Source: Sipunculus nudus (taxonomy: Eukaryota > Annelida > Sipuncula > Golfingiida > Sipunculidae). Taken from it: 64,000 bases of DNA. Under the pieces are notes generated by a model that was given only the letters and a program-made list of their open reading frames with translations, had not been told where the DNA came from and did no database searches. The stretch lies in the NCBI GenBank assembly GCA_026874595.1, contig CM049306.1:95655642-95719641 (forward strand). Reading direction: 5' to 3'. Positions 14,401-24,234 of the stretch are shown one piece after another (the stretch's first letter is position 1; every line of letters starts with the position of its first letter). The position numbers were made by a program, and so were the translations under genes.

Positions 14401-16743
14401 CCGGTACTGAAACACCAACACAGACACAAACATACAGACATTGTCTCTCTGTCATACTCAAAGCAAGTCCTGATGTGGGATATCTCATGATGTGGGGAAT
14501 TTTTTTTATCGTTTCTCCAAGATATGGAAGAGATTGACGAGAAATATGTCACAAAAAATTCACTAAAATCTGTTTTTCTATATAAACTTTAAGTGTTATG
14601 CTACATTTTTGACTAGTTACACATCTGAAAATGTTGTATCCATATTGTATGACACTGTTTCCTGATGTTGTCTACCTGGAGATATCTAGATACATCACAA
14701 AAATCAGAAATATGCGTTTTGTGGTTTACATACCCCGGAGATTAATTTAAAACCAAACCTGTCCCAGCATATCACTAAACACCAGGAGATATGCCACAAA
14801 AGGAAAAAAAAGTATGTCACATCAGGTATTTTGGTCTGCCATAACAAGTTTCAGAGACACACACCATCCAGGCAGAATTTAAATTCACCTAGACGAGACT
14901 GTGATTGTGATCTCGCCTAGACATATTTTAAGCTTGCTTAGAAGAGATCACAATCGCAATCTTGTCAAGGCCAATTTAAAATCCGCCTGGATTTCAATCT
15001 TGTCTCTGACATATTATACATAAACACAATTTTATATTTTAAGTGATCAGAATTATGTATAAATGGAGCAGTCAAGATGGGGAAGTTTCAAAGTCAGGAG
15101 ACCTACACCTGAGCATTCAACTGCAGAGTGAACTAGCTCAAATCTACCAACAGGGGTAGATATAATGAAACGCATCAATAACTTTGATTTGGATGTCCTG
15201 TACAAAGTTCTGTGATTGCCATAGGTTAATATATCTGAGCAAAAATCAGCCATCCTCTTTTTTTAAATTTTTTCCTCCAAAAAATATAATTTCCCTTTCC
15301 AACTTGCTCTCACTCCTGTCCTTTTCTTAGAGACTGCATTCAAAATCCATTTGTATCCAGTTCTTTTTTTTTCAATTTCAGACCAGGATGCTTCAGGACA
15401 GACATTTTGGCTTGCTACTGAACAAGGAGCAGCTATTTCAATCAATATGATTATGTATAATCCATTAACTGATGGGTACAATAATCCAGAAATATAACAC
15501 TAATGTAAGAACCTTAACAATGTGGAGGCAAAATGGTGAGGACAAGTTCTTTTGTTAACAAAATCTAGCCTACTGTATTATTTTTGTATTTTTTTTTTTC
15601 ATAGCCGTTGTTCTACAATTTATGTTAGCCTTATCCAAAAGAATAATAAATGCTGCCTCTGTAAAAGCAAGCTTGTGTCCTGTTTCTAACGTCATGAAAA
15701 AAATAAATTATTCAAAGTATGTGAACCCCGAGAGGCATGTTCAGGATCAGGCTAGTTACTTAAATTTTGTATCGATGCTGAAGGACTAGAAAGGCTGAAC
15801 TTGCAGCTGTGTCTATATGTTTTACCAAACTACTCTTACTTAAAATTTTGTAGGGCAGACTTTAACAATGCTGAAATAGCTTAATCCTTAAGTGATACAT
15901 TCAAATTCAGTGATTAATTCATTAAATTAATAATTAATTAGAAATGTGTTGTCAACAGTTTGGAAGGACTGTGTATTCACAATAAAGGTAAATTCCAGTA
16001 ATGTCTTATTCTTTGACATGAAGAATATGTGTGGGTTCTGCACTGTATGTAGAAAACAATTATATAGCACTTACTTTATACTTGTCCTAATTAATGCCAA
16101 TTAAATCAGCAAAGATACCTTTCTGTATTAATGGAGAATTTGTCCTTGAATATTTTACTTGGATTAACAATGCCACAATCTAGCCATTGACCAGATTTTT
16201 GAATGGTCAAATCCCATAGGTTTAGTACATGTTTTTACTAACAATGTACAGAAACCTATTATCAGCAAGTTTTAATGGTTAAAAAAATTTGAAATTCTTT
16301 GTGAATGCAGAAACATAATAAAAAGAGATTTTTTTTTATTTCAAGAAAAAGCTTCAGCCTTTTAACGAAAAATGAAAAAAGACAAACTATTGTAAACATA
16401 GCTGGTCTGACACCAGATCGGATTATTCGAGCACAAGAAATCTGCAATAAAATATCAGATAAACCCTGGGGAACACTTCCATCTGGAATGAAACAAGTCG
16501 GGCTTTCTTTACAACTCACGTGGGTTGAATTGTTGCATGTTGAAGCCATCTGAGTGGAAGCCCCTGAAGAGTTTGGCTATTCACACAATGCCCATGTTTA
16601 GAAAATCAACGTCCCTCAGTGAAAACGGATCAGATGACAACGTGACAATCGATGTTGACACCTGCCCGTAACAAACTCACCTTCCCCATGCCTGAATGTG
16701 CGTGTCCGATCTTCACCACTACTGGGAACTTGGGTGTCACCAA
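1..16743 (-). CDS. Syn: Synapsin, partial gene: five exons of the C domain
   Basis: Synapsins are neuronal phosphoproteins on synaptic vesicles that tether them in the reserve pool; their central C domain has an ATP-grasp fold and binds ATP. Seen: five minus-strand exons (16681-16743, 6451-6593, 1808-1882, 646-748, 1-90) with GT-AG borders and matching phases (0, 2, 2, 0 at the joins). They read through without a stop for 158 residues and match the animal synapsin order: [74 protein letters not shown], then [17 protein letters not shown] and [22 protein letters not shown] is the ATP-binding loop segment. Domains A/B and the start of C are not in the window and should lie beyond 64000; the C-terminus lies left of 1. 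The intron upstream of the first visible exon exceeds 47 kb and holds TIMP on the opposite strand. Family identification is very secure. Paralogue assignment is not possible, though invertebrates usually have one synapsin gene. Confidence 0.95.
91..645. other. Synapsin intron
   Basis: AT-rich intron without recognisable genes. It contains a 16/16 match to the CTCF consensus CCASYAGRKGGCRSYR at 426-441 (plus strand). The 99-codon ORF at 232-531 has no homology that I recognise. Confidence 0.7.
426..441 (+). promoter_or_regulatory. Perfect CTCF-consensus match in a synapsin intron
   Basis: CCAGCAGATGGCAGCA fits CCASYAGRKGGCRSYR at all 16 positions. A facing 14/16 match lies at 1924-1939 on the minus strand. 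Confidence 0.35.
646..748 (-). CDS. Syn: Synapsin exon: [17 protein letters not shown] segment
   Basis: A 103-bp exon between a TGTTGACAG acceptor and the canonical donor GAG|GTAAGT. After the base completing a split Arg codon it encodes [28 protein letters not shown] and NTYIIE. The vertebrate equivalent is [28 protein letters not shown]. The acidic IIE end belongs to the catalytic-type end of the ATP-grasp-like fold. A 60-codon ORF surrounds it, but residues outside the splice sites are intron. Confidence 0.95.
749..1807. other. Synapsin intron
   Basis: AT-rich intron sequence; no repeat or gene recognised. Confidence 0.7.
1808..1882 (-). CDS. Syn: Synapsin exon: [18 protein letters not shown] segment
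   Basis: A 75-bp exon (1 + 72 + 2 bases) between a CTTTGCAG acceptor and an AAG|GTAAGG donor. It encodes [20 protein letters not shown] followed by AMNE and the first two bases of an Arg codon. Vertebrate synapsins have [20 protein letters not shown] here, so conservation is very high. It is too short to be seen as a long ORF and was found by extending the synapsin reading. Confidence 0.95.
1883..2730. other. Synapsin intron, left part
   Basis: AT-rich. It contains a 14/16 CTCF-type match on the minus strand at 1924-1939, facing the one at 426-441. Nothing else recognised. Confidence 0.6.
2735..3230. repeat. Degenerate tandem repeat (GATCTCTAGTCCCAG type), left part
   Basis: Many imperfect units of about 30-40 bp of the form GACCCAGTTAGATCTCTAGT followed by CC(C)AG. 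The same repeat resumes at 5925-6130, including a shared longer segment around AGAGATTAAAAT..AAAT..GTC and GATCTCAAGTCTCAG, suggesting one array interrupted by the block at about 3250-5900. Confidence 0.75.
3560..3940. repeat. 180-bp satellite, two diverged units
   Basis: Two units of the family found in tandem at 4905-5640, with shared stretches GGTCAAAAATAAGTCAACTG, GCGAACTCGATCTGTA and AAAATCAGGCCAGTATCTGC. The short ORF here reads the repeat and is not a gene. Confidence 0.75.
3945..4905 (+). mobile_element. Pearl-like element: three ~300-bp cores plus GGACGGACAGA tail and hairpin
   Basis: Three tandem units share GGCCAAAATTGAAAAATCCG, AATCAGAAATTG, AGGTGG(C/T)GCCACCAAAATT and TTCCTGAGATATAAGCTTCT. 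The last unit ends in a purine-rich tail (GACGCCGGACGGACAG, about 4807-4855) and a terminal hairpin, TAGCCCATC...GATGAGGGCTA, at about 4874-4900. This matches the layout of bivalve pearl/Helentron-like non-autonomous elements. No transposase is present. The short minus-strand ORFs read the repeat. Confidence 0.6.
4905..5720 (+). mobile_element. Pearl-like element: four 180-bp cores plus tail hairpin
   Basis: GTCCGTACATGTG anchors lie at 5085, 5264, 5444 and (GTCTGTACA) 5624, a 179-180-bp period. Units contain TTCATGAAATTTTCTA, AAAACGGTCAAAAGTAGGTC, GGGACGAAACGCGAACT and GTCATTATCTGCCCACACAC. After the last unit come GGAATGACGGAATGACCGAC and a hairpin, GCGGCCACTTTGTGGCGGGG, then GCATAAAA. Overlapping ORFs on both strands are repeat readings. 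Confidence 0.65.
5925..6130. repeat. Degenerate tandem repeat (GATCTCTAGTCC type), right part
   Basis: Continuation of the array at 2735-3230 (TTAGATCTCTAGTCC, TTGGATCTCAAGTCTCAGGG). Together the parts flank the pearl-like elements. Confidence 0.65.
6451..6593 (-). CDS. Syn: Synapsin exon: DFQDIASVV to YKAFM segment
   Basis: A 143-bp exon, 47 codons plus two bases, beginning [16 protein letters not shown] and ending NNYKAF with the first two bases of a Met codon. The acceptor is ATTTCAG; the donor is CAT|GTGAGT. The split codon is completed by the first G of the exon at 1808-1882, giving the family sequence YKAFMRKS. Vertebrate synapsins have [20 protein letters not shown] at this place. The acceptor side of the exon is repeated twice in the upstream intron (see 6567-6835). 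Confidence 0.95.
6567..6835 (-). repeat. Triplicated acceptor end of a synapsin exon
   Basis: Three copies start at 6567, 6675 and 6778 (spacing 108 and 103 bp). Each holds the first ~25 bases of the exon at 6451-6593, its ATTTCAG acceptor and ~50 bp of upstream intron. Read on the minus strand, the copies begin VKVCNHYDF (true exon), VKVCNHYDF (second) and VEVCNHNDF (third). The two extra copies lie upstream in transcript order and are potential decoy acceptors. The remainder of the exon is not copied. Confidence 0.85.
6840..7964. other. Synapsin intron, gene-free
   Basis: AT-rich intron with the CA run at 6985-7014 and a C run near 7711. No gene recognised. Confidence 0.6.
6985..7014. repeat. 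(CA)n microsatellite
   Basis: Interrupted CA/TA dinucleotide run seen directly. Confidence 0.9.
7965..8145. repeat. Tetranucleotide low-complexity tract (CCAT/ATTC/TTTC)
   Basis: Mixed CCAT, ATTC and CTTT tetranucleotides with an internal ~70-bp duplication (CTTCAATTCTTTCTTT occurs twice). The 67-codon ORF with repeated FHSFF is this tract translated. Confidence 0.9.
8618..8965 (+). mobile_element. tRNA-headed SINE
   Basis: The head carries a Pol III box A, TGGCTCAGGGG (8625-8635), and a box B-like GTTCAAATC (8669-8677) with about 33 bp between, inside a tRNA-like stretch GCTTCTGTGGCTCAGGGGCA. A non-tRNA body of roughly 280 bp follows (CTCCCACCCAGGGTGAGCGC and beyond). The 3' boundary is uncertain and no clean target duplication was found. 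It is not a functional tRNA gene: the acceptor stem and box B are degenerate. Confidence 0.6.
9121..9297. mobile_element. MITE with CAGTGAAACCTC terminal inverted repeats, copy 1
   Basis: It begins TA-CAGTGAAACCTCATATAAC and ends GGAGGGGTTTTACTG-TA, so imperfect inverted ends flanked by TA on both sides. The inside is palindromic (GACCAC/GTGGTC-type words). It is related to 18870-18969 and 45212-45374. The TA flanks and CAGT ends suggest a Tc1/mariner-type origin; no coding capacity. Confidence 0.65.
9300..10320. other. Synapsin intron, gene-free
   Basis: No gene or clear repeat recognised; short ORFs are not supported by homology or codon pattern. Confidence 0.5.
10328..11035. repeat. 45-bp minisatellite with higher-order structure
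   Basis: About 16 imperfect units of CAGTGACTCCACCCTTTATT, TAAATCCCTGAGGGACTCTC and TTGGT. Variant units recur in blocks: CATTCAAATCCCTGGAGTAG at about 10341 and 10612, and ACAAATGGTCAGTGACTCC twice, indicating expansion by multi-unit duplication. Confidence 0.85.
11375..11418. repeat. (CT)22 microsatellite
   Basis: Uninterrupted CT run; the REREREREI peptide on the minus strand is its translation. Confidence 0.97.
11420..14850. other. Synapsin intron, gene-free stretch
   Basis: ORFs at 12299-12565 and 12569-12886 look non-coding: no conserved motifs and AT-driven composition. At 13036-13075 the words AGTGGCCCATGGGTGATGAT and GCTCAGCTG match 30393-30420, marking a dispersed repeat edge. Nothing else recognised. 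Confidence 0.5.
14851..15009. repeat. 159-bp fold-back inverted repeat
   Basis: The left arm (TCAGAGACA, CCAGGCAGAATTTAAATT, GATTGTGATCTC) pairs with the reverse complement of the right arm (TCAGAGACA, CCAGGCGGATTTTAAATT, GATTGTGATCTC). Arms are about 65 nt and mostly complementary around AAGCTTGCTT. Probably a fold-back MITE. Confidence 0.75.
15010..16680. other. Synapsin intron next to the 16681 exon
   Basis: AT-rich, no gene recognised. Overlapping ORFs on both strands around 16262-16553 include part of the 3' flank of the exon and have no homology. Confidence 0.5.
16681..16743 (-). CDS. Syn: Synapsin exon: ATP-binding loop segment
   Basis: A 63-bp phase-0 exon of 21 codons, reading [20 protein letters not shown] plus K. 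It is preceded on the minus strand by a TTATTTGTATTACAG acceptor and followed by the perfect donor AAG|GTGAGT. VVVKIG and HAHSGMGK are near-invariant in synapsins and carry lysines that contact ATP. This is the most 5' synapsin exon visible. The preceding exon (family motif around FPLI.QT.YPNHKEM) was not found up to 64000. Confidence 0.95.
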
Positions 16744-18865
16744 CTGTAATACAAATAAAAGTCAACGTTACAAAAATGACGACTGATTCAAGATTCCCCT
16801 GATGTTACTGTAAAGTATTCTTTCTTTTCTATACAAAAATTCATTCCTGTGACTGTATACAGTTTATTGTCAAACTATAAACTTATTAAAGATACCACCC
16901 TTGGATTATCAGAATCAATTACTTCAAGTGTCCTTAGAAATATGTTTCATACAGGTTTCATATATACAAAATACATCAATGTACATTATATCACTTTCAG
17001 CACAGTTAGGAGACAATTTATTTATTATTCTTAGATGTAAGAAATATAGCATCTTGATCAATACAAAGCTGATAAAAATAATGAAGTCTTCTTCAGACAC
17101 TCTCTTAAAAAATATATTCACAAATCAAAATATATGTACACTATTAAATAGCTATTAAGTAAGATTACAAACATAATCTTCAAAACACATTCCCCATTGA
17201 CAATGGCTTACTGACCGCAATCATATTTTATGCTTAACTTGGTCTGTTTCTATGTATTGATAACACTGTTTCTTTGGACAATAGGATAATTGCACCTGTA
17301 TTTGGATGCATGGATTTAACGAGTCCCTTTAAAAATATGTACAAATTATCAAACAGACCTTGCAGAAAACACACTTTTGTGCATTTTTTTTCCTGGGCAT
17401 CATAATTAAGGCAATGCAAAGAAAACAAAATGTATCATGTGGTTTTATTAACATGACTTTATTACAGCTGTGCTGTGGTCTATAATACAATACAATGATA
17501 AGTGTATTTCTTCAAGTAGATGCGGCAGAAATGTCAAGAGGACAGCATTTCCTGGACTAAGAAGAAACAGTATTAATTGTAGTGAAAGGTCAACTTGGTG
17601 CATGACCTGATTAGCTTGAGAATATCAATGGCATTGATACAAAGACAACCAATTACTATATTATATACTGAAGAAATACAATTGGATTAGAAAGAAAAAC
17701 CAAAAAATGTAAAATTATGCAGTATCAAAAAATTACAAAAGGACAAAGGAATCTAAAATTGGATGTGAAGAACACTTAGGAGAAATTGACATGTGCTTAG
17801 AATGATTTCAAAATCATGCTGGTAAAGTAATAAAAGGTACACAAAGAGAAATACCACAGCCAGGTACAGGTTTCACAAAAAAATATAAATAGGTTAAGTA
17901 TGAGGAGTAAAAAATTGAAGGGCCAGCATGAGATATAGATTTATCAATCTATCAGAGGGGACCAAAATGATCATCGAACAAATTGACAAAAACTATTAAT
18001 AAATAGTTCGGACAAGCATTATCATAATTACTGATGGCTCTGTTTAGAATGGTATAAAGATGGATTTAACATGCATAAACTAAATGGTAGTAATAGAGAG
18101 AAAATTGTTTAGATTATATTTTAAAGGTACCTCAATTTTTGCAAAGATATGTGTATTAACTAACAACATTACTTCATTTAGGCTGTATACAAAAGTTTCA
18201 AACCGAAACCTTCTCAGCACATGGGCTTATTATCTCTATATCACCTGTTTTATATGTTGCTATGGTTCTGTGTTTGAGTAAACACGGTAAACTTGTCTGT
18301 TTACATAATAAAACTGCATGACTCTAGAAGTCTGATCTTGCACATGAGCGTGCGCGTTATGCATGAGAGCAATCACTGACCCAAATATGAATGAGACAAG
18401 CAAATTCAAGGAATTTATGTCCCCTGCCTCTGCCTTCAAATCCGGAATCACGTGACAACCCACACACAAGGAGAAGAAAAATGGTGAAATAAACATAGAA
18501 GAAACACAGGTTTGAAGCTTGTAAATCTTGATTTATTAAATCATGTGGTAAGGCCACCTTAGACCATGCATGCTATGTTTATATTTGGCACCACTGATCT
18601 GCCCTGTGAAAGCTTTTTCCACTTGTGTACAGGAGTATAAGCAAAAGGTTTAAGAGCAAAATAAGGTAACAACTTAGTTTAATAAGAAAACACCATGTTT
18701 AAGGTATATTCAACATACATGATATGTGCATTGGTCCCATAAATTTGTATTACATTCAATACATTGCAACAAGTTTGGTGTGAATTCGTCCAGATATTTG
18801 CAAATTAAGTGCTTTGGAATACATAGTTTTTAATGGATCTGTCAAGAAAATAAAGAACTTTTATA
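16744..18865. other. Start of the >47-kb synapsin intron
   Basis: AT-rich sequence with no gene, repeat array or RNA gene recognised. Confidence 0.5.
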
Positions 18866-18869
18866 TAAA

Positions 18870-18969
18870 CAGTGAAATCTCTTCTCATCCCACTTAAACA
18901 CCCAAACCACTAATATGACCACATTGGCTGGTCATGCAGTCAGTTGTGTTAATTAACAAGATTTCACTG
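18870..18969. mobile_element. MITE with CAGTGAAATC ends, copy 2 (short)
   Basis: CAGTGAAATCTC at the left and GATTTCACTG at the right, with ATATGACCACATTGGCTGGT inside. Same family as 9121-9297 but internally shorter. Confidence 0.6.
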
Positions 18970-18991
18970 TAATTAACTTTTCTGTTACTGC

Positions 18992-19097
<106 letters not shown>

Positions 19098-19334
19098 AGT
19101 TCGCTGTTAGGATTCATTTTTACTTTACAATATTGACATTTCATCAATAGCCCTGTTCCAATAACTTCTTAGCAATGATAAGAAGTATCAGATTACATCT
19201 AAATGAGGTATAATACATCTTAAAAAATCAAGCCTTTGGGAGATATAACTTCAGAGATCTTTATTCAGCAAAGGCATTCTTGCATTTTTTTCATGAATAT
19301 AGAACAAGGCAGTTGAACCAATCTAATGACTCAT

Positions 19335-19550
19335 GAATACTTGTTCTATGTGGCTGCTGAATCACACCTGGTGCTATTTTCATACCAAATGTTTAGTATT
19401 GTCAGGAGGGCATCAAGAATCTGACCAATCACATAAAGCCTTATTAACCTGTCCTGTTTCTGGTGCATGGATTCTTGTTCACACAGCATGTGAACAGTGT
19501 ATTGTAAACTTGTGGTTCTCTGGATTTGATTGGCAGTTTGACTTTGGAAT
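19335..19550. repeat. Dispersed repeat copy A
   Basis: Shares an ordered series of words with 37865-38065: GTTTAG.ATTG.CAGGAG.GCAT, GAATC..ACCAATCA, CTGTTTCTGGT.CAT, TTCTTGTTCA, GCAT.TGAACA. Not recognised as a known family. The 82-codon ORF here has no support as a gene. Confidence 0.65.
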
Positions 19551-19772
19551 GAACATTTGCAGGCTTAGTCATTATACATGAAATAGATGCCAGGGTGGCT
19601 CGCTGTATCAAGGTCTCTGAAAGAGGTTCCAGTCGATGACAGTATGAAGGTGGTATATAAGACCATGCACATTATCAGAAAACAAAACCAATAGTTCTAC
19701 AAATCAAATCTTTGATTCTGATGACTATCTCCTCCTTCAAATCTTTACCTTGCACTTCATGGTATATCTACC

Positions 19773-19840
<68 letters not shown>
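19773..19840. repeat. (TA)n microsatellite
   Basis: Dinucleotide run seen directly. Confidence 0.97.
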
Positions 19841-19841
<1 letters not shown>

Positions 19842-19844
19842 CAC

Positions 19845-20820
19845 CAACATGGCAACCATTCATGCCCTGAAAAGAGGTAAAATTTATTGGCCTAAGAACA
19901 TTCAGCTTTTGATGTCAGGAATCTGAGTTTTTAATGAAGTACGTCAGATGAAACCTTCAGCATCCTGTTTGGAGTCACTATAAGGCTTCCTGAATACTCT
20001 ATGAGTGCAGGCCACATGAATAATGAGAAAGCCTGAACGTTAATACAGCCATGAAATAACCATTACCGCTTAGTAAATATTAATCAACCTCGTCCAGTGA
20101 TGCTATATTCATAACAGGTTTTCCTTCTGTAACACTGGTGTGTCATTTTTCTATAGTTTCATACACTGAAAACCTGGTACATAATTAAGACAATCCAAAG
20201 ATTACCACATACAACCTGGCATTTGTATATTAATCACTGTCCAAAAAATGTAGCGAAGCAGCCAACTTCAAGTAGCTGAGCACAATGACACTTTACTTCT
20301 GTGCACTGATTTATTTCAGATCATGTTTCATTTTTAACAAGATCAAATGAAGTCCTTCATACAGGTGTGCTGTTACTGAAAGAACCAATCCTGATCCTTT
20401 GAAATACCTTACCATTTCAAAGTTAAAAGGATATGTATTTCACAAATTAAAGCTTCATGAAGCTCACAAAAGAGCATTTTGTTCACTTAGAACAAAGATG
20501 AATGTGGGAATAATGCTATATCAACATGTAAAAACTGTAACTCAGTTTGTTTAAAATTTTAATCAAAAGTTATGGAATGAGACTTAAAAATGCGTCTGTC
20601 AGATCATGATGTTTACTTTTCTCTTGGTCACTCAAACTTATGTCCTTGGTAAGTGCCTTGGCTTAGGAATTGATTAATATATTCATAATGATAATGTTGA
20701 GTTAACATCTCATTCTGACATGAACAGAATATTGAAGGTCTAGCTAGCAATTAATTTTTAAATTCTTGTAGGAGTCTCTGGAATTTGAACTAATATACTC
20801 ATTATGTACAAGATTTCTGT
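19845..20820. other. Intron, gene-free
   Basis: Nothing recognised. Confidence 0.5.
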
Positions 20821-20825
20821 TGTGG

Positions 20826-21236
20826 TTTTTGTACTCTACATGTTCAAGCAATAACTCCTGTAGATGTTTAATTATGTACTCAATATATTCAAATGTTGAC
20901 TTCTGTAGATGTTCATGTACTCTACATGTTTAGGAAGTGACTTCTGTGGATGTTCATGTACTCTTCATGTTTAAACAGATAACAAATTGGTTTGAAAATT
21001 CTTTTAGGAGTCTTTGGAATAGGAACTTATGTACTCTACATGTTCAAAAAGTGACTTCTGTTGATGTTCATGAACTCTAAATGTTCAAGAAGTGACTTCT
21101 GTTGATGTTCATGTACTCTAAATGTTCAAGAAGTGACTTCTGTAGATTTTCATGTACTCTAAATGTTCAAGAAGTGGATTCTTTAGATGTTCATGTACTC
21201 TACAGGTTAAGAAGTTATTTCTGTAGATGTTCATGA
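20826..21236. repeat. 41-bp minisatellite
   Basis: Units of GTTCATGTACTCTAAATGTT, CAAGAAGTGACTTCTGTAGA and T at a 41-bp spacing (for example 21061, 21102, 21143). A separate word, AAATTCTTGTAGGAGTCTCT, occurs before (20760) and inside (20998) the array, suggesting a higher-order duplication. Confidence 0.85.
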
Positions 21237-21239
21237 ACC

Positions 21240-23880
21240 ATATGTCTGTAATTTATTTGCTATATTAATAATCATATGGGGTTTTATGCAGTTATATGTG
21301 GTTTCAATGCCTACTTTGCTGCCTCTTTTATTACATTTCATGATATTGAAGATATCTTTGTCAGAAAAGTATAATGTACATGAATATATCGCTATATGAA
21401 AACAAGTCTTGGTAATCTGATAATGAAATCATATTTAAATACATAAGAAAATAGGTGCATATATAGAGCCAAGCCACTGAAATGATATTATGAATACTCA
21501 ATGAAACACATATTATAAGGAAACTACTGCAACAAATATGATGACAGGTTTTTGTTTCTCAGTATGCATTTTTAGGGGTGTTTTTGCAGGGGTATTGGGT
21601 GGGGTTATTGTCCTGTTGGGCTTTGTTCCATGGGGCTTTTGTCCATCAAGTGAATAATAGTACACAAGTCATTACATTATTGCCAAAAATCTACTCATTA
21701 CAGACAACCATGGAGTGTTATTCATAATACATCTCCCATTAACAAGATTAACCAAATGTGCCACCTACATCTAAGCCAGTGATGAAAATGGAAGTAATAA
21801 GATGTGCATACAATAATGTGATTCACAGGTGTTACTTGGTGTTAACTAGTGTCATGGCTATAAGCTATATACTGACATGAAACATGTCACACCTCGTTGG
21901 CTGCCTGTTCCTCGCACTTGTATGCCAGTGTCATTCAGTCGCATCCTCACCTTGTTACTCACCTGCCATAAAGGTGATCTAGATGGTTATATAGTGATGG
22001 GCCAATGACTATATATAATCATGCAGTGATCGGTTGGTTTGTGCATAATGATCTGACCATCAATTTTGCAGCATCATAATCAATAACAAAATTTTGCAAA
22101 TAACATAGGCTTTCTGACAAAGAAATTTATGTTAATTTTCATTTAATATAAGTGAGTGAACTTTTGAAAAGTCTGTGTTTACTAATAGTTAACTTCATAC
22201 GCGAGGTTAGACTACAAAAAATTATAATATATATATATATCAGCAAACACGTAGGCCTGTACATCAGTTTAGACAGCTCACAGGTCAGTATATGGTCAGA
22301 AATTCATATTCCTAAACAACCGATTAATTCCAATTATTGGTTGGTAGAGGTCAACCAATATTCACCAATGATCAACCATTAAATAACACATGATTCCAAA
22401 CACTTTTACAAAATAAAACTTTACACTATTCATTAAAAGTAAAGTTTCTGTTAGTATTATGTGAGAAGTGTACTTATGAAAACTCCATGATTATTCAACA
22501 GTGATATGTAAGGTACATTGTAATTATATTATGAGAGATGTGATTAATCTCCCACTGCAGATGATGCTAACTACAAAATATAAAACAAAACAAGGCAGAA
22601 AATGTAAGTTTATAGTTAACAGGACCCCCACTTTCAAGACTCAGATCTGCAATGTATTTTAAAATATGAACTAGGGAGCAAGGTTGAAAAAAAGTGAACT
22701 ATAAGTAATTGGTTGTCTTCATGATAAGTGCTGGGATATATTAGAATAAGGAAAAGTTGAACCAAATAACAGGAAATTCCTGCTGCATTCCTTGTAATTT
22801 CAGCAAGGAGCATCAAGAACGCCCACCAGCCAATCATAATCAGTCATATCGGTATGCGTCACAAGGATCTGTAGTACCGATACAGCAGCATCTCAATATT
22901 CCTGATGCCCACCTGTAGCTGATGCTGAGGCTGCTTAATGAAGACAATTATGATGACATTCAATGCTGACCATCTCCAGGTAGCCTGACTGCCTCCCACA
23001 GGCTGCCAGCTTGACTGACAGGCTTTTAAGCTGGTTATATTTCAATCCTCCCTGCTAGCAACATGATGCCGTCATAGCATGCTACCGGAATCTCTCTGAT
23101 CACTACACTGTTTCTGTTAATATCTTCTATAGCTCTATGACTGATTAAGTTATTACTTAATGGGCGTGTGGGAGATGCTTTTGTGCTGGATGCCATGTTA
23201 CATCCTGAGTGTGACAGTACAGCAGAAGTTGTAGGTTTCTTCTCAGGTGTATTAACTACAGACTTGGTGTAATTATCAGTAGTATATACTACCTCTGTAT
23301 TGTAATGATCTGCCATTGACGTATACTTGTCTATATATAGCCATGCAGCATGTCAGCACAATTGCAGTTTAATATATTAAAGAAAAGAACACAGGAAATG
23401 AAAGAGCATCACTTATCCAGACAGCCTTTATCCAAAAAATTGTCTACCCAAAATAGAAAATTGAGAAACTAAAATTTGACTGTTCAACTGAAAGCTGAAC
23501 AATGAAAAAAATCTGAAAAATTAGATGAAAATTTGTCTCATTCCAAGCAAATATACATTTATTTTAATGCAGGGATGAACAATGCTGATTTTAAAAGTCT
23601 ACAACATGATACCTTATTCAAATCTATGAAAAGTGTAATAAAGACATTGTTGCCTATGTTTACTTTGGGCTAGCTTAACTAATTTGTGTCTATCAGTATC
23701 TGAAAACATCCAATACTCAGTGGTGGTAAATTTTAGTTGATCCAAACAATCATTTATCTGAACAAAAGTGTTGTCTCCCAATCCCCCCCCCCCCCCCCAT
23801 ATCCCATTTGTTTAAATAAATGGTGCTCGATCTACTGCAGCTAAATGTACCACTTTGATTAACTGTTAACTGTGTACAAA
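21240..23880. other. Intron, gene-free
   Basis: AT-rich; a 16-base C run at 23783-23798. A minus-strand ORF of 93 codons (23035-23316, MADHYNTEVVYTTDNYTKSV start) has fairly protein-like composition but no recognised domain, no splice context and a TATA too close to the ATG. Treated as unsupported. Confidence 0.45.
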
Positions 23881-23881
23881 C

Positions 23882-24231
23882 TGTGAGGTGGGATTGGTGT
23901 GTTCTGGGATATTTCTATATAAGGTTCAAGGGATTATCTGAATTAAGTTAACAGACTTAAGATAGCTGTATAAGCTCTTTTAACCCATTGGTGCCAGAAC
24001 AATTAACACTAGTGGTTGTCATAGTGCAAGTTTGCTGCTGATGCTTCAATATTGTGAGGTGGGATTGGTGTGTTCTGGGATATTTCTATATAAGGTTCAA
24101 GGGATTATCTGAATTAAGTTAACAGACTTAAGATAGCTGTATAAGCTCTTTTAACCCATTGATGCCAGAACAATTAACTAATACTAGTGGCTGTCATAGT
24201 GCAAGTTTGCTGCTGATGCTTCAATATTGTG
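23882..24231. repeat. Recent 171-bp tandem duplication
   Basis: Copy 1 starts at 23882 and copy 2 at 24053. They differ by two substitutions (GGTGCC/GATGCC, GGTTGTC/GGCTGTC) and one 4-bp insertion in copy 2. No repeat of this unit elsewhere was noticed. Confidence 0.93.
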
Positions 24232-24234
24232 TTT

